Assembly (NCBI RefSeq): GCF_004135975.1
Contig: NZ_CP026538.1
Coordinates: 2,232,001-2,296,000, forward strand
Length of the DNA: 64,000 bases
DNA from: Solidesulfovibrio carbinolicus
GTDB lineage: Bacteria > Desulfobacterota > Desulfovibrionia > Desulfovibrionales > Desulfovibrionaceae
Reading direction: 5' to 3'
In this document: piece after piece, positions 35,824-45,028 of the stretch
Layout of the letters: every line of letters starts with the position of its first letter
Numbering within the stretch: position 1 is the first letter of the stretch
Notes under the pieces: generated by a model
What the model was told of the DNA's origin: nothing
Databases searched by the model: none
Seen by the model: only the letters and a program-made list of their open reading frames with translations
Program-made: the position numbers and the translations under genes

Positions 35824-37965
35824 TTATCCCATGTTTGCTTGCGGCTCGGACTTCATGCTCAGGCTCAGCCGCCCCCTTTCCTTGTCGATGGTCAGCACCG
35901 TCACCATGACCTCCTGGCCGGCCGCCACCACCTTGGACGGATCGGCCACGTACGCGTCGGCCAGATGGCTCACATGCACAAGGCCGTCGCGGTGCACGCC
36001 CACATCCACAAACGCGCCAAAGGCCGTAACGTTGGTGACCCGGCCCGGCAGCCGCATGCCCGGGCGCAGATCGGCCAGTTCGCTCACCCCTTCGGCAAAG
36101 GCAAAGGCCGTAAACGTCGGCCTGGGGTCGCGTCCGGGCTTGGCCAGTTCGGCCAGGATGTCGCGCAGGGTTTCCAGGCCCACGTCGTCGCCGACGTAGC
36201 GGGCCGGGTCGATGCCTTCCCGCAGGCTCGCCTTGGCGATGAGGTCGGTCACGGCGCAACCCAGGTCCTTGGCCATGCGCCCGACCAGGGTGTAGCGCTC
36301 GGGATGCACGGCCGTGGCGTCCAGGGGCGCTCCGCCGCGAAGGCGCAGGAATCCGGCCGCCTGCTCAAAGGCCTTGGGGCCAAGGCGCTTGACCTTGCGC
36401 AGTTCGGCCCGGGAGCGAAACGGGCCGTGCTCCTTGCGGTGGGCCACGATGTTGGCGGCAAGGCCGGGTCCAAGTCCGGAGACGGCGGTGAGCAGCTCCA
36501 CGCTGGCCGTGTTGAGGTCCACGCCCACGGCGTTGACGCAGCTGGACACGACCTCGTCCAGGGCCTTCCTGAGGGCGGCCTGGTCCACGTCGTGCTGGTA
36601 CTGGCCCACGCCAATGGATTTGGGGTCGATCTTGACCAGCTCGGCTAGCGGGTCCATGAGCCGGCGGCCGATGCTTACCGCGCCGCGCACGGTCAGGTCG
36701 AGGTCCGGGAATTCGTTGCGGGCCGTTTCCGAAGCCGAGTAGATTGATGCTCCGGCTTCGTTGACCAGGATGACCGGCACGCCCAAGCCCAGGTCGGCCA
36801 CGAAGCGTTCGGTCTCGCGCCCGGCCGTGCCGTTGCCCACGGCAATGGCCTCGATGGCCTGGTCGGCGCACAGCTGGCGCAGGGTCTCGGCCGCCTGGTC
36901 CCGCTGGCGCTCGGAACCGGTGGGGAAGATGGTCTCGTAGTGGAGCAGGTTGCCTTGGGCGTCGAGGACGGCCAGCTTGGCCCCGGTGCGAAATCCCGGG
37001 TCCAGGGCCAGCACCCGGGCCTGCCCCAGGGGCGCGGCCAGGAGCACTTGCCGCAGATTGGCTGCAAAGATGGCGATGGCCTCCCGGTCGGCCCGGTCCT
37101 TGAGGCTGGCGCGCAGCTCGTTTTCCAGCGACGGCCCAAGCAGGCGCTTGTAGGCGTCGGCGGCCGCCTCGGCCACCTGCTCGCTGTCCTTGCCCCGGCC
37201 CGTGACGACCAGACGCGTGAGCTGGCGCAGGGCCTCATCCTCGGACGGGCGCAGGGACAGGGCCAGCAGCCCTTCGCGCTCGCCGCGAAACATGGCCAGG
37301 GCGCGGTGGCCGGCCACCGCGCGCACGGCTTCGTCGCGTTCAAAAAAATCCCGATAGTTGGCGGCGTCTTGCTCCTTTCCCTTGACCAGCCGCGAGACGA
37401 TGCGGCCGCGCTTGGCGAAAAGGTCGCGCAGGGCGGCCCGGTTGGCGGCGTCCTCGCTTATGGCCTCGGCCATGATGTCCCGCGCCCCGGCCAGGGCGGC
37501 GGCGACGTCGGCCACGTCTTTCTCGGGATTGACGAACCGGGCCGCCTCTTTTTCCGGGGACACGCCGCGCTGGCGCATGAGCAGTTCGGCCAGGGGAGCC
37601 AGCCCCCGTTCCCGGGCCATGGCCGCCCGGGTGCGGCGTTTGGGGCGATGGGGCAGGTAGAGGTCTTCCAGCCGGGCCATGTCCGGCGCGGCTTCGATGT
37701 CCCGGGCCAGGGCGTCGGTCAAGAGGTCGCGTTCGGTCAGGGATTCCAGGATGGCGGCCCGGCGCTTGTCCAGATCGGCCAGCTGCTGGAGGCGGTCGCG
37801 TACGGCGGCCACGGCCACTTCGTCCAGGGAGCCGGTGGCTTCCTTGCGGTAGCGGGCGATAAACGGAATCGTGGCCCCGTCGGCGAGCAGTCCGGCCACG
37901 GCCGCCACCTGGCGCGGGGCGACGGACAGTTCCTTGGCGATAAGGGCGGCGTGTTTTTCGATCAT
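35824..37965 (-). CDS. tex: Tex family RNA-binding transcription accessory protein
   Basis: The 713-residue protein has the full Tex layout: N-terminal helical region (starts MIEKHAALIAKELSV, with IPFIARYRKEATG), YqgF-like RNase H fold (LALDPGFRTGAKLAV), helix-hairpin-helix motifs (VNAVGVDLNTASVELL and GLGPGLAANIVAHR) and a C-terminal S1 RNA-binding domain (GRVTNVTAFGAFVDVGV). Tex binds nucleic acids and influences transcription; its exact role is unsettled. GGAGG precedes the ATG. A nested inverted-repeat element lies 37-138 bases upstream. Confidence 0.97.
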   Translation of the reverse strand: MIEKHAALIAKELSVAPRQVAAVAGLLADGATIPFIARYRKEATGSLDEVAVAAVRDRLQQLADLDKRRAAILESLTERDLLTDALARDIEAAPDMARLEDLYLPHRPKRRTRAAMARERGLAPLAELLMRQRGVSPEKEAARFVNPEKDVADVAAALAGARDIMAEAISEDAANRAALRDLFAKRGRIVSRLVKGKEQDAANYRDFFERDEAVRAVAGHRALAMFRGEREGLLALSLRPSEDEALRQLTRLVVTGRGKDSEQVAEAAADAYKRLLGPSLENELRASLKDRADREAIAIFAANLRQVLLAAPLGQARVLALDPGFRTGAKLAVLDAQGNLLHYETIFPTGSERQRDQAAETLRQLCADQAIEAIAVGNGTAGRETERFVADLGLGVPVILVNEAGASIYSASETARNEFPDLDLTVRGAVSIGRRLMDPLAELVKIDPKSIGVGQYQHDVDQAALRKALDEVVSSCVNAVGVDLNTASVELLTAVSGLGPGLAANIVAHRKEHGPFRSRAELRKVKRLGPKAFEQAAGFLRLRGGAPLDATAVHPERYTLVGRMAKDLGCAVTDLIAKASLREGIDPARYVGDDVGLETLRDILAELAKPGRDPRPTFTAFAFAEGVSELADLRPGMRLPGRVTNVTAFGAFVDVGVHRDGLVHVSHLADAYVADPSKVVAAGQEVMVTVLTIDKERGRLSLSMKSEPQANMG

Positions 37966-38001
37966 GGGGAGCGCCTCCGGGCGCGACCTGTGCGGGTCTT
38001 G

Positions 38002-38103
38002 GTGTCGCGTCCCTTAAAAAATACGCTGGTATTTTTTAAGAAAATTAATGGTTTTAGTCTGTTGCCCACGAAAAGCCAGGGGTGCTTTTCGTGGACGCGA
38101 CAC
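38002..38103. repeat. Nested inverted-repeat element upstream of tex
   Basis: An outer perfect 11-base inverted repeat (GTGTCGCGTCC at 38002-38012, GGACGCGACAC at 38093-38103) encloses two perfect hairpins: CTTAAAAAATAC / GTATTTTTTAAG (38013-38024 with 38029-38040, GCTG loop) and CCACGAAAAGC / GCTTTTCGTGG (38066-38076 with 38084-38094). Folded, it would make a three-way junction. The inside is AT-rich, unlike the surroundings. No coding capacity. Possibilities are a miniature transposable element or a structured regulatory element of tex. Confidence 0.7.
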
Positions 38104-38254
38104 GAGGCTTCAGGACGCCGCGTGGGAGAGCCGGCATAGCAGCCACCGGGCCTTGCGGGCAAGGGCAGGGCGGCTCAACGCCTTGACCTTCCCTTGGCAA
38201 GACGGCGGACAGCTTGTAGATTTACGCCACTGTCGCGGCAACGCGCCGCCCCAC

Positions 38255-38422
38255 GGAGCCTGCGTCCAGTCCTGCGCCTTGGATGCGGTGGCCCGGGTCT
38301 ACGACGTGACGGTGGTCGTCGATGCCCTAGCCGGCATGGACATGACGGCCGGCGCGTCTCAGGCGGCTCTGGAGGCCATGGCCCGGGCCGGCGTCCGCCA
38401 GGCCTCTTGCGACGACGTGCTG
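38255..38422 (+). pseudogene. Isochorismatase-family remnant (C-terminal part)
   Basis: In one frame the 56-residue stretch from GACVQSCALDAVARVYD through VTVVVDALAG to ASCDDVL resembles the last third of cysteine hydrolases of the isochorismatase family, including the active-site cysteine segment. The N-terminal two thirds, with the catalytic Asp and Lys, are absent; upstream sequence is unlike the family and contains the nested inverted-repeat element. The frame continues to 38581 with unrelated residues. No start codon with a ribosome site precedes it. I read it as a decayed gene fragment; a short orphan coding region is less likely. Confidence 0.4.
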
Positions 38423-38573
38423 TCCGTTTTTTTACTGTGGAAGTTGCCGCCCAATCAAGGCTTGGAGAAGCTGAAGTCCCTGCTCCCTCCGGCTCGGAAG
38501 CCTGACTTCTGGCCGGACGTTCTATTTGCATCGATCGTCCGACACGCCAGCAAGCCCACAACGGAGGGTCCCC

Positions 38574-39824
38574 ATGTCTAACAGCGTGCTTTTTTGCCGA
38601 AAATCGCCTGTAGTTTTCCCTGCAATTGGGCCTCTCGTCCTGCGTAGCCTGCTGCTCGCCTTGGTCCTGGTTCTGGGTCTGGGGCAGACCGCCAGGACCG
38701 CCCAACCCGCCCCGGCCGCGAGCGCGGCCAGACAACCCCGTCAAAGCGCCTGGGAATTTGATCAGGTTGGGCTTAAAGGCGTGCTCTATCCGTCGCTCAT
38801 GCTCTGCATGGCCAAGATGCAGGTGAATCCGCAGCAGCAAGACGGCGAACTGGGCGACGCCAACGGCCTGCTCGGCATTTCGGTGGTTTCGCCGCGAGCC
38901 GGAGCCAAGGCCGTGGTGGAGTTGACTTCCTCCTCGCCCCTGGTCAATTCTGGGCGGATCGAGGTGACTCTGGCGCAAAAAGGCAAGACTTATCAGGTAT
39001 TCCCAGCTGTTTCCCTGGCCGAATCCGTCGTGTTGCAGCGCCATGCCTCGCCCGCGACCTTGACGGCCAAGCTGTGGCTCGACGGCGTCCCCCAGGGGGA
39101 GCGCACCGCGCAGGTTTCCATCGCTTCCATCAATGACTGCGTGTTCGGCTTGAAGGACGATGAGACGTATTATGGGACGCTTTGGCTCTTTGCCGCCTAC
39201 GTCAACGAGAATCACCCAGCCGTGCAGCAGATTTTGCAAGAGGCGCTGGCCTCTCGGGAGGTGGCCGCTTTTAACGGCTACCAATCCGATCCGGCCGGTG
39301 TGCGTAAGCAGGTCAAGGCCGTCTGGCAGGTGTTGCGACGGCGCGGCATCCGCTATTCAAACATCGAAAAAGCGTCCGTGAAACTTGACGACGTCGCGGT
39401 GCAGCACGTGCGCTTTGTCAGCGATGCGTTGTTGTCGCGGCAGGCCAATTGTGTGGAAGGCAGCTGCCTGCTGGCCTCGATTTTCACGAAAATCGGCCTG
39501 GAGACGTGGCTTGTGGCCTTGCCCGAGCATATGCTCGTGGCTGTTGCCTTGGACCCTCAGGGAAAGCAGATGTTGTATCTGGAAACGACGCTGCTCAGTG
39601 AAGCGACTTTCGAGGACGCGGCCAAGGCAGGCCAGCTTCAGATGGACGAGGCCTACGCCAAGGCGCGCAAGGCCGAGGCCCGCAAAAAAAGCGGCAAGGC
39701 CGGCGGCGACGACGACGATGTCCAGGAGCCGTACCTGATTTCCATAAGCGAGGTCCGCAAGCGCGGCATCCTGCCGATTCCCGACACCGAGGAAGCACGG
39801 AAACGATTTTTCATGGTGAAATAG
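38574..39824 (+). CDS. Secreted protein with transglutaminase-like core
   Basis: The product is 416 residues. GGAGG lies 6 bases before ATG 38574. Residues 21-42 form a signal segment (LVLRSLLLALVLVLGLGQ). The region around 290-345 has the Cys-His arrangement of transglutaminase-like proteins: SRQANCVEGSCLLASIF (cysteine) and ALPEHMLVAVAL (histidine), then an acidic position after YLET. Nearby is a helical segment with two more aromatic-rich stretches. A lysine-rich linker (375-395) and acidic DDDD stretch precede the C-terminus. The role and substrate are unknown. It is monocistronic by appearance. Confidence 0.65.
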   Translation: MSNSVLFCRKSPVVFPAIGPLVLRSLLLALVLVLGLGQTARTAQPAPAASAARQPRQSAWEFDQVGLKGVLYPSLMLCMAKMQVNPQQQDGELGDANGLLGISVVSPRAGAKAVVELTSSSPLVNSGRIEVTLAQKGKTYQVFPAVSLAESVVLQRHASPATLTAKLWLDGVPQGERTAQVSIASINDCVFGLKDDETYYGTLWLFAAYVNENHPAVQQILQEALASREVAAFNGYQSDPAGVRKQVKAVWQVLRRRGIRYSNIEKASVKLDDVAVQHVRFVSDALLSRQANCVEGSCLLASIFTKIGLETWLVALPEHMLVAVALDPQGKQMLYLETTLLSEATFEDAAKAGQLQMDEAYAKARKAEARKKSGKAGGDDDDVQEPYLISISEVRKRGILPIPDTEEARKRFFMVK

Positions 39825-39911
39825 GCGGGTGAAACCATCGTAATCAGCCGTTGCGTTGTGAAATGGCTGGAATTAGCTCCCAGCGAGGGCCGCTTTGTTG
39901 CCGCAACGAAG

Positions 39912-39941
39912 AAGGGGTCACGACTTGCGTCGTAACCCCTT
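39912..39941 (-). terminator. Terminator of the tRNA-Arg gene
   Basis: On the minus strand AAGGGGTTACGAC pairs with GTCGTGACCCCTT (one T-G pair) around a GCAA loop, followed by CTTCGTTG. It begins 6 bases after the tRNA 3' end. Confidence 0.75.
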
Positions 39942-39947
39942 GAAATA

Positions 39948-40024
<77 letters not shown>

Positions 40025-40173
40025 GAGGAAGGAAGCTTCTACGCGCCGGCCCAGTGGATGTCAACAAGGAAATCTTGCTGCCCAATTCCGGTTTTGGGAG
40101 GGGATAAAGCCCGGCTCCCGCGGCATGGTGTCCTGGGTGTGCCTTCCGGCCACCTTCCCGGCCTTGGTCAGGC

Positions 40174-41670
40174 CTATCCGGCCTGGGCCGCGCTCAAGGC
40201 GTCCACGCTGCGGGTCACCGGCCCAAGGGACGTGCAGACCTGATTCCTGCCCAGGTGCTTGGCCTGGTAAAGCGCCTTGTCCGCCTTTTCCAGTAAATCC
40301 TTGCGCCGGGTCAAGGCGCCGGGCTGCAAGGCCGAGACGCCGATGGACACGGTGATGGAAAAGTCCTCGCCGTCATGGACGAAACGCGCTTCGGCAATGG
40401 CGCTGCGCAGCCGCTCGGCCAGGATTCGCGCCTGTTCCTCGGCCGTCTGGGGCAAAATCACCACGAATTCCTCGCCGCCATAGCGGGCCGTGAAATCGGT
40501 GCTGCGAAGGGTTTCCGACAGGATGCATCCTACCTCGCGCAGCACGTGGTCGCCGACCAGATGGCCGTAGCGGTCGTTTATGCCCTTGAAATAATCGATA
40601 TCGACCATAAGCAGGCTCATGGCATGGCGGTAGCGCTGGTGGCGGCGCAATTCATCGATGAGGCGTTCGTCAAAGGCCCGACGGTTGTGGATGCGGGTGA
40701 GGCCGTCGTGGTCGGCCCGTATCTTGACCTGATTGAAGAGAGCAGCGTTTTTCAGCGCCAGGGCCAAATGGTTGATGGAAGCGTAGAGGGCCTGGACCTG
40801 ATCCTTGCCCAGAGCCCGGCCTTTGGCTCGGTAGAGCACGAGCAGGCCAAACATCTGGCCGCCGGCCCGAAGCGGCAGGGTGATGAGATCTTCAGGAGCG
40901 GTCGGGAGGCCGACCGACTCGTGGTCGGCTCCGCCGTCGAGGAAGCTGGCCTTGTAGCTGTGCATGGGCTTGCCGGCGAGCTTGGCCGCCTGACGCAGCA
41001 ACTGCTCGGTCCAGTGTCGTTCGGCCGTCTGGTCCATGTCGGGTTCCAGGAACAGTTCGGCTTCAAGATTCCCGCCTTCACCGGTCTGCCACAGCGCGCC
41101 CATGAGCGCCTGCAGGGGCAGGAGCAGCTCAAGATCCTCCCGGGCGTTGTCCAGGATCACGATGGGGTCCAAGGACTCGCTGGCCCGGGTGAGGATGCGA
41201 TTGAGAAACAGCACAAGATCGGTCTTTCGGGCCAGAAGCTCGCGCTCCAGCATGATCTCGCGGGTCATGCGGAAAATGTCGTCGTACAGGCTCTTGACTT
41301 CCTTGGCCCGGAAGATGACGTCGCGGATCTTCTTGTCGCTCAGCGGCTCGGACACGGCGGACAAAAAGCCGTTTTCCAGCACGTCCTCGAATTCGGCCAC
41401 GGACTGGGCGGCTCCAAGCACCAGCACCCGCTGGGGCGTTTCCCATTCCTCAATGATCTTCTGGGTGTCCAGGGGCAGGGCGTCCCAGGCCTCCTTGACC
41501 ACAAAGACGACAAGAGGCGCAGCTCGGGCGATGTCCCGGGCGCCGGGATGGCTGCCCATGGGCCAGTTGCGCAGCACGTAACCGGCTCCAAGCGCCGAAC
41601 TCACGGCCGTCGCGGCCTCTTCGCCAAGTCCGATGCCCCACACATGTTCGGGGCGGATTCCGCGCGTCAT
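40174..41670 (-). CDS. Diguanylate cyclase with unusual N-terminal domains
   Basis: The 498-residue protein makes cyclic di-GMP. The C-terminal GGDEF domain (about 325-485) has the intact active site GGEEF at 398-402 and an inhibitory RxxD site (RSTD, 389-392) five residues before it, so product feedback is expected. A GAF-like segment (about 165-315) precedes it. The first 120 residues look like a receiver-type fold (FVVKEAWDALPLD, VLVLGAAQS) without an obvious phospho-acceptor. No membrane spans. It is divergent from the glycosyltransferase gene. Confidence 0.9.
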   Translation of the reverse strand: MTRGIRPEHVWGIGLGEEAATAVSSALGAGYVLRNWPMGSHPGARDIARAAPLVVFVVKEAWDALPLDTQKIIEEWETPQRVLVLGAAQSVAEFEDVLENGFLSAVSEPLSDKKIRDVIFRAKEVKSLYDDIFRMTREIMLERELLARKTDLVLFLNRILTRASESLDPIVILDNAREDLELLLPLQALMGALWQTGEGGNLEAELFLEPDMDQTAERHWTEQLLRQAAKLAGKPMHSYKASFLDGGADHESVGLPTAPEDLITLPLRAGGQMFGLLVLYRAKGRALGKDQVQALYASINHLALALKNAALFNQVKIRADHDGLTRIHNRRAFDERLIDELRRHQRYRHAMSLLMVDIDYFKGINDRYGHLVGDHVLREVGCILSETLRSTDFTARYGGEEFVVILPQTAEEQARILAERLRSAIAEARFVHDGEDFSITVSIGVSALQPGALTRRKDLLEKADKALYQAKHLGRNQVCTSLGPVTRSVDALSAAQAG

Positions 41671-41794
41671 GGCTGCCTCCTTGGGTCAGGGCCGGCACAA
41701 TATGCCGGCCCGCCACGCTCTATGCAAAAGACAGTCCAAATAGTGAAAGGCTGCGCCGTTTGACAACCGGCCCAGCCTATGGCTCCCTGAGGCC

Positions 41795-43459
41795 ATGTAC
41801 GCTCCCCGCATCTTCGCCACGCTGGACCCGTTTATCGAAGGGGCCGACATCATGGGCAGAAAGGTGGCCAACGCGGCCTTTCTCGATGCTCTGGCCCGAC
41901 GCGATCCTTTTGACGCCTACCACTTCTTCATGCCCTCCGAGCGTGAGCGCCAGAGCCAGGAGGGCCTGCTCACCGCCCGTTATCCGACCCTGGCCGGTCG
42001 GGGGGCGTTCAAAGTTCTGACGCGCCAGGATCTGCCGGCCGCCCTTGGGGCCACGGACTACGCGGTCTTTCACCTCTCGGACTGCCTCACTGCCCAGGCC
42101 CGTCTGGCCGCCGCCCGAAACGCCCTGTCACGTGCGATCTTTCCCATTACCGGCGGCATCCATTCCTTAAGTTACGCCCAATACCAGCGCGATTTCCTGG
42201 CCCATCTCGCGCCCACGACCACCCGGCGCGACGCCATCGTGTGCACCTCGACGGCCGGCCGGGAGGCCGTGTCGGCCCTGTTTGACGCTCTGCGCCGGGG
42301 CTATGGCCTTTCGCCCGAGGCCTATCCCGCGCCCGAACTGGCCTTGATCCCCCTGGGCGTGGAGCCGGACGACTGGCGGCGTCTTGACGGCCGGGAGCGC
42401 GCGCAGGCCCGAGCCGCCTGGGGCATCGCCCACCAGGCCACGGTGCTCCTGGTGTTCGGACGGGTTTCCCACAGTTCCAAGATGGACTTGATCCCGCTAT
42501 TTCGGGCCGTGCAGCGCCTCATTGCTTCCGGCCTGGATGTTTCGAACCTGGTGCTGGTCGTGGCCGGCTGGACCGATGACGACGATCCGTTTTTGGGGAC
42601 CCTGGCCGCCTTGGCCGCCAATGTGGGCCTGCGGCTCGTCCTGGCGCGCCGGCCGGACGAGGCGGCCAAGCGGCAACTGTTCGGCCTGGCCGAGGCGTTT
42701 GTCTCCCTGGCCGACAATCCCCAGGAAACCTTTGGCCTCACGCTCCTGGAGGCCATGGCCGCCTGCCTGCCGGTCATTGCCTCGGACTACGATGGCTACC
42801 GCGACATCGTCGCGCCCGGGCGTACCGGCTGGTTGCTGCCGACGCTGGGCCTGCCCCGATCCCCGGCGCGCGACGTCCTGGCCCCACTATGCTACGACAA
42901 CCATACCCATCTGCGCTTGGCCCAGGCCACGGCCGTGTCCGTGCCGGCCCTGGCCGAGGCGCTGGCCGCTGTCCTGGGCGATCCCGAACAGGCCCGGGCC
43001 ATGGGAGAGGCCGGGCGCGAGCGTGCCGTGGCCCAATTTTCTTGGGACGCCTGCGTTGACCGTCATCTGGAACTCTGGGAACGCCTGGCCGCGCAGCCCG
43101 TGCCGGATCGGGACCGGTTGGCCGCCACGGCCCATCCCTGGACCCTGGCCTACGGCGAGGTCTTCGTCGGTTATCCCTCTGGCAGGCTTAACGACGACTT
43201 GCGGCTGGTCTGGACCCGGGCCGGCCAGGCGGTCTACCATCGCCAGGATTTTCCGGTGATCTACGCCGAGCTGTCCCGGGAGGTGCGGACCGAGGCCCTG
43301 CGGGTGCTCGTGTTTCTGGCCCGGGGCGGCTGTCCGGGCCTGACCCTGGCCAGACGCCTGGCTGCCGCCGTGCCGGGACTCGACGAAGCCGCCGCCGTCT
43401 GGCATGTGCTGTGGGCGCTCAAGCAGGATTTGCTCGAAGTGCAAAAGGAGCCGGCATGA
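41795..43459 (+). CDS. GT4-type glycosyltransferase
   Basis: The 554-residue protein has the two-lobed GT-B layout with the C-terminal sugar-nucleotide site: the EX7E motif lies in NPQETFGLTLLEAMAA followed by PVIASDYDGYRDIV. The N-terminal half lacks a signal peptide, so it works in the cytoplasm. About 110 residues beyond the usual fold (445-554) are unassigned. It probably adds a sugar to an envelope component or exopolysaccharide; donor and acceptor are unknown. Its stop overlaps the rsmA start by 4 bases (ATGA). Confidence 0.85.
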   Translation: MYAPRIFATLDPFIEGADIMGRKVANAAFLDALARRDPFDAYHFFMPSERERQSQEGLLTARYPTLAGRGAFKVLTRQDLPAALGATDYAVFHLSDCLTAQARLAAARNALSRAIFPITGGIHSLSYAQYQRDFLAHLAPTTTRRDAIVCTSTAGREAVSALFDALRRGYGLSPEAYPAPELALIPLGVEPDDWRRLDGRERAQARAAWGIAHQATVLLVFGRVSHSSKMDLIPLFRAVQRLIASGLDVSNLVLVVAGWTDDDDPFLGTLAALAANVGLRLVLARRPDEAAKRQLFGLAEAFVSLADNPQETFGLTLLEAMAACLPVIASDYDGYRDIVAPGRTGWLLPTLGLPRSPARDVLAPLCYDNHTHLRLAQATAVSVPALAEALAAVLGDPEQARAMGEAGRERAVAQFSWDACVDRHLELWERLAAQPVPDRDRLAATAHPWTLAYGEVFVGYPSGRLNDDLRLVWTRAGQAVYHRQDFPVIYAELSREVRTEALRVLVFLARGGCPGLTLARRLAAAVPGLDEAAAVWHVLWALKQDLLEVQKEPA

Positions 43460-44286
43460 CGCGCCCCATGGGCCATGACACGATAGAGCGAGGCGATGGT
43501 TTCGCCCCGGCCAAACGCAGTCTGGGCCAGAATTTTTTGGTTGATCCCAATATTTCCGCCAAGATCGTGGCCCGGTTGCGGATCGGGCCTGAAGACACGG
43601 TCATGGAGATCGGCCCAGGGCGTGGAGCCCTTTCGGGCCACATCCTGGCCGCCGGGCCGCGCGCCTATCTGGCCCTGGAAAAAGACCGGGAGCTGGCCAC
43701 CCGTTTGCCGCGCGAGCATCCCGGAGCCCATCCGGCCCTGGTCGACGCCCTGCGCCTGGACTGGTCGCGCCTTGACGCCTTGGACGGCGTCAAGCTGGTG
43801 GGCAATCTTCCCTATAATATCGCTTCGCCGCTGTTGTGGGATATCTGCTCCCAGGCCTCGCGTTTTGTCGTGGGGGTCTTCATGGTGCAGCACGAGGTGG
43901 CCCTTCGCCTGTGCGCCGCTCCGGGCGGCAGGCAGTACGGGGCGCTGACCGCCTGGACGTCGTCGTTTGCCCGGTTCGATTATTGTTTCAAGGTGTCGCC
44001 CGGGGTGTTTCGGCCCCAGCCCAAGGTGGATTCGGCCGTGGTGGCCGTGACTCCCCGGGCGAGCGAGGAACGGCCCGAGGACCCGGCCGGCCTGGCGACC
44101 TTGCTCAAGCGGCTTTTTTCTATGCGCCGCAAGCAGTTGGCCGGCATCTTGAAGCCCCACTGGGATGAGGCCCTGGCCCAGGCATGCGCCGGGCACGGTA
44201 TTGAGGGGCGCGTTCGGCCCGAAACATTGACGCCAGGCCAGTTCCAGCAGCTGGCCAAATTGCTGAAAACGCGCTTGCCCTCTTGA
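43456..44286 (+). CDS. rsmA: 16S rRNA dimethyladenosine transferase
   Basis: RsmA (KsgA) dimethylates two adjacent adenosines near the 3' end of 16S rRNA late in small-subunit assembly. The 276-residue protein carries SLGQNFLVDPN, the SAM-binding EIGPGRGALS and the catalytic NLPYNIASPL. ATG 43456 has AAAAGGAG upstream and overlaps the glycosyltransferase stop as ATGA; the frame continues back to 43411 within that gene. The N-terminal 15 residues before the conserved part are slightly long, so ATG 43468 is possible. Confidence 0.96.
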   Translation: MTRPMGHDTIERGDGFAPAKRSLGQNFLVDPNISAKIVARLRIGPEDTVMEIGPGRGALSGHILAAGPRAYLALEKDRELATRLPREHPGAHPALVDALRLDWSRLDALDGVKLVGNLPYNIASPLLWDICSQASRFVVGVFMVQHEVALRLCAAPGGRQYGALTAWTSSFARFDYCFKVSPGVFRPQPKVDSAVVAVTPRASEERPEDPAGLATLLKRLFSMRRKQLAGILKPHWDEALAQACAGHGIEGRVRPETLTPGQFQQLAKLLKTRLPS

Positions 44287-44491
44287 CTTTGGGGCTGAAA
44301 TCGATTTTGGTTTGCCCACTCACGTGCGTCGCGTCAGGCCGGAAACGGCGACGCAGGGGCAGGAGGGTCGTCCTTGCCGCGGGGAGGCGAGGGGGGGCGT
44401 CCCTGTTGATGTTGACGAAACGCGCCGGAGTGATTTGCGAGCATAGCGCCGCCGCCAGGCCGGAGGCGATCAACCGAGGAGGAGAGGACTG

Positions 44492-44764
44492 ATGACCAAG
44501 GCTGATCTGGTAGGAAAAATTGCCGAAAAGACAGGGCTGACCAAAGCCAACGCCGAACGCGCCCTCAATGCCTTTATCGAGGCGATCGAGGAAACGCTGG
44601 TTGGCGAAGGCAAGATCACGCTGACGGGGTTTGGCACCTTCATGGTGGACGAGCGCAAGGCCCGCACCGGCCGCAATCCCCGCACCGGCGCCGAGATCAA
44701 TATTCCGGCTTCCAAAGTCGTCAAATTTCGGCCGGGCAAATTGCTCAAGGACGCTATTCAATAA
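44492..44764 (+). CDS. hup: HU-family DNA-binding protein
   Basis: The 90-residue nucleoid protein has the HU/IHF fold: helical dimer part MTKADLVGKIAEKTGLTKA, then the DNA-binding arm with GFGTFMVDERKARTGRNPRT and IPASKVVKFRPGK. This is closer to HU than to IHF. GGAGGAGAGG lies before the ATG. It is preceded by 205 bases with no gene, likely its promoter. Confidence 0.95.
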   Translation: MTKADLVGKIAEKTGLTKANAERALNAFIEAIEETLVGEGKITLTGFGTFMVDERKARTGRNPRTGAEINIPASKVVKFRPGKLLKDAIQ

Positions 44765-44785
44765 CCAATCGCGGGAGAATCTCAC

Positions 44786-44968
44786 ATGTTACACGGCGAA
44801 ACCGTCCACAGCCCCCTGCCGCAGGACCTCCCCTGGTGGCAGCCCGATCATTTCGTGTTTTTCAGCGTGCTCTACTTGGTGCTCTTCATCATCGCCTCGG
44901 GCATGGGCTATTGCATCTTCAAGGCCTACCAAGACACCAAGAACGCCCCGGCTCACGGCCACCACTAA
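44786..44968 (+). CDS. Tiny single-pass membrane protein
   Basis: The 60-residue protein has one clear membrane helix (about 24-46, FVFFSVLYLVLFIIASGMGY) with a short cytoplasmic or periplasmic N-terminus and a histidine-rich end (HGHH). GGGAG precedes ATG. It begins 21 bases after the HU gene and ends before a strong terminator, so the two are probably co-transcribed. It is not similar to any family I can name. Confidence 0.6.
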   Translation: MLHGETVHSPLPQDLPWWQPDHFVFFSVLYLVLFIIASGMGYCIFKAYQDTKNAPAHGHH

Positions 44969-44996
44969 GTCTTTTCCCGGCCTCGGGATCGCGCCG

Positions 44997-45028
44997 CCGC
45001 CCGGCTTGCCGCCGGGCGGTTTTGTTTG
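44997..45028 (+). terminator. Terminator after hup and the tiny membrane gene
   Basis: CCGCCCGGC (44997-45005) pairs with GCCGGGCGG (45011-45019) around TTGCC, followed by TTTTGTTT. A second small hairpin AAAACGC-CTG-GCGTTTTT (45100-45117) follows further on in the same gene-free 301-base gap before rpsU. Confidence 0.88.

Noticed and set aside
36940-38139. Plus-strand frame opposite tex
   Set aside because: Antisense to tex; sequence is a shadow and its 5' end lacks a ribosome site.
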